From: an uncultured Campylobacter sp.
GTDB taxonomy: Bacteria; Campylobacterota; Campylobacteria; Campylobacterales; Campylobacteraceae
Assembly: GCF_938040115.1 (NCBI RefSeq)
Contig: NZ_CALHXD010000138.1
Coordinates: 1-5,656, forward strand
DNA length: 5,656 nt
Direction of reading: 5' to 3'
This document shows, piece by piece, positions 5,557 to 5,656 of the stretch. Position 1 is the stretch's first letter. Each line of letters starts with the position of its first letter. The notes beneath the pieces are model-generated. The model saw only the letters and a list, made by a program, of their open reading frames with translations. It ran no database searches and had not been told where the DNA came from. Both the position numbers and the translations under genes were made by a program.

Positions 5557-5656
5557 ATGAAAGCCTTTGAAAACGAAACCGAAAAAGGGCTTTATTCAGA
5601 CTTTGCGCGAATGCTAGGCGAAGTTTATCCGGACGTCCTAAAATCTGCGACAAGCG
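5557..5656 (+). CDS. Start of an unrecognised gene, cut by the window end
   Basis: ATG 5557 opens a frame that runs without stop to the last base, showing 33 complete codons (beginning MKAFENETEKGLYSDFARML). AGGAAAGG at 5541-5548, inside the end of the AlpA-like gene, is a strong ribosome site eight bases before the ATG. The gene begins one base after the AlpA-like stop codon, so the two are very likely co-transcribed and translationally coupled. In comparable elements the gene after an AlpA-like regulator is often a primase or other replication protein, but nothing in the 33 visible residues is diagnostic, so no function is assigned. Confidence 0.7.
   Translation, partial: MKAFENETEKGLYSDFARMLGEVYPDVLKSATS

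Overview
The window looks like a piece of a Campylobacter chromosome (Campylobacterota) where a conserved cell-wall gene pair ends and an integrated element begins. The MraY and MurD proteins resemble epsilonproteobacterial versions. The fairly G+C-rich codon use of these two genes suggests one of the higher-GC species (C. rectus, C. showae or C. curvus type) rather than C. jejuni. The species assignment is inference from recall, not from a search.

Positions 1-2292 are core chromosome. They hold the 3' part of mraY (its start lies before the window) and a complete murD, both on the + strand. The two enzymes act in succession around the lipid I and UDP-MurNAc-peptide steps of peptidoglycan synthesis. 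A short open frame of 26 codons sits between them and overlaps the murD start. A complete tRNA-Phe(GAA) gene follows at 2436-2511.

From the 3' end of the tRNA onward the sequence changes character: it is more A+T-rich and carries mobile-element genes. A P4-type tyrosine integrase (2944-4188) reads away from the tRNA, so the tRNA 3' end is the probable attachment site and the window shows the left end of an island or satellite-like element. The 432 bases between tRNA and integrase contain no gene. They hold two families of short repeats in both orientations, which resemble integrase arm-site or operator arrays. Ten bases after the integrase starts a 313-residue protein of no recognised family (4199-5140), probably co-transcribed with it.

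A second regulatory gap (5141-5366) carries one long-armed inverted repeat and two adjacent perfect palindromes. The palindromes lie over the probable promoter of a 62-residue AlpA-like helix-turn-helix protein (5367-5555). One further gene starts one base after the alpA-like stop codon and runs out of the window (5557 onward). The far end of the element, with the second attachment-site copy, is not in the window.

The layout (tRNA, integrase, one cargo-like gene, AlpA-like regulator, next operon) fits a small integrative element. The only gene with the potential to be something undescribed is the 313-residue protein, and its sequence alone does not reveal a function.
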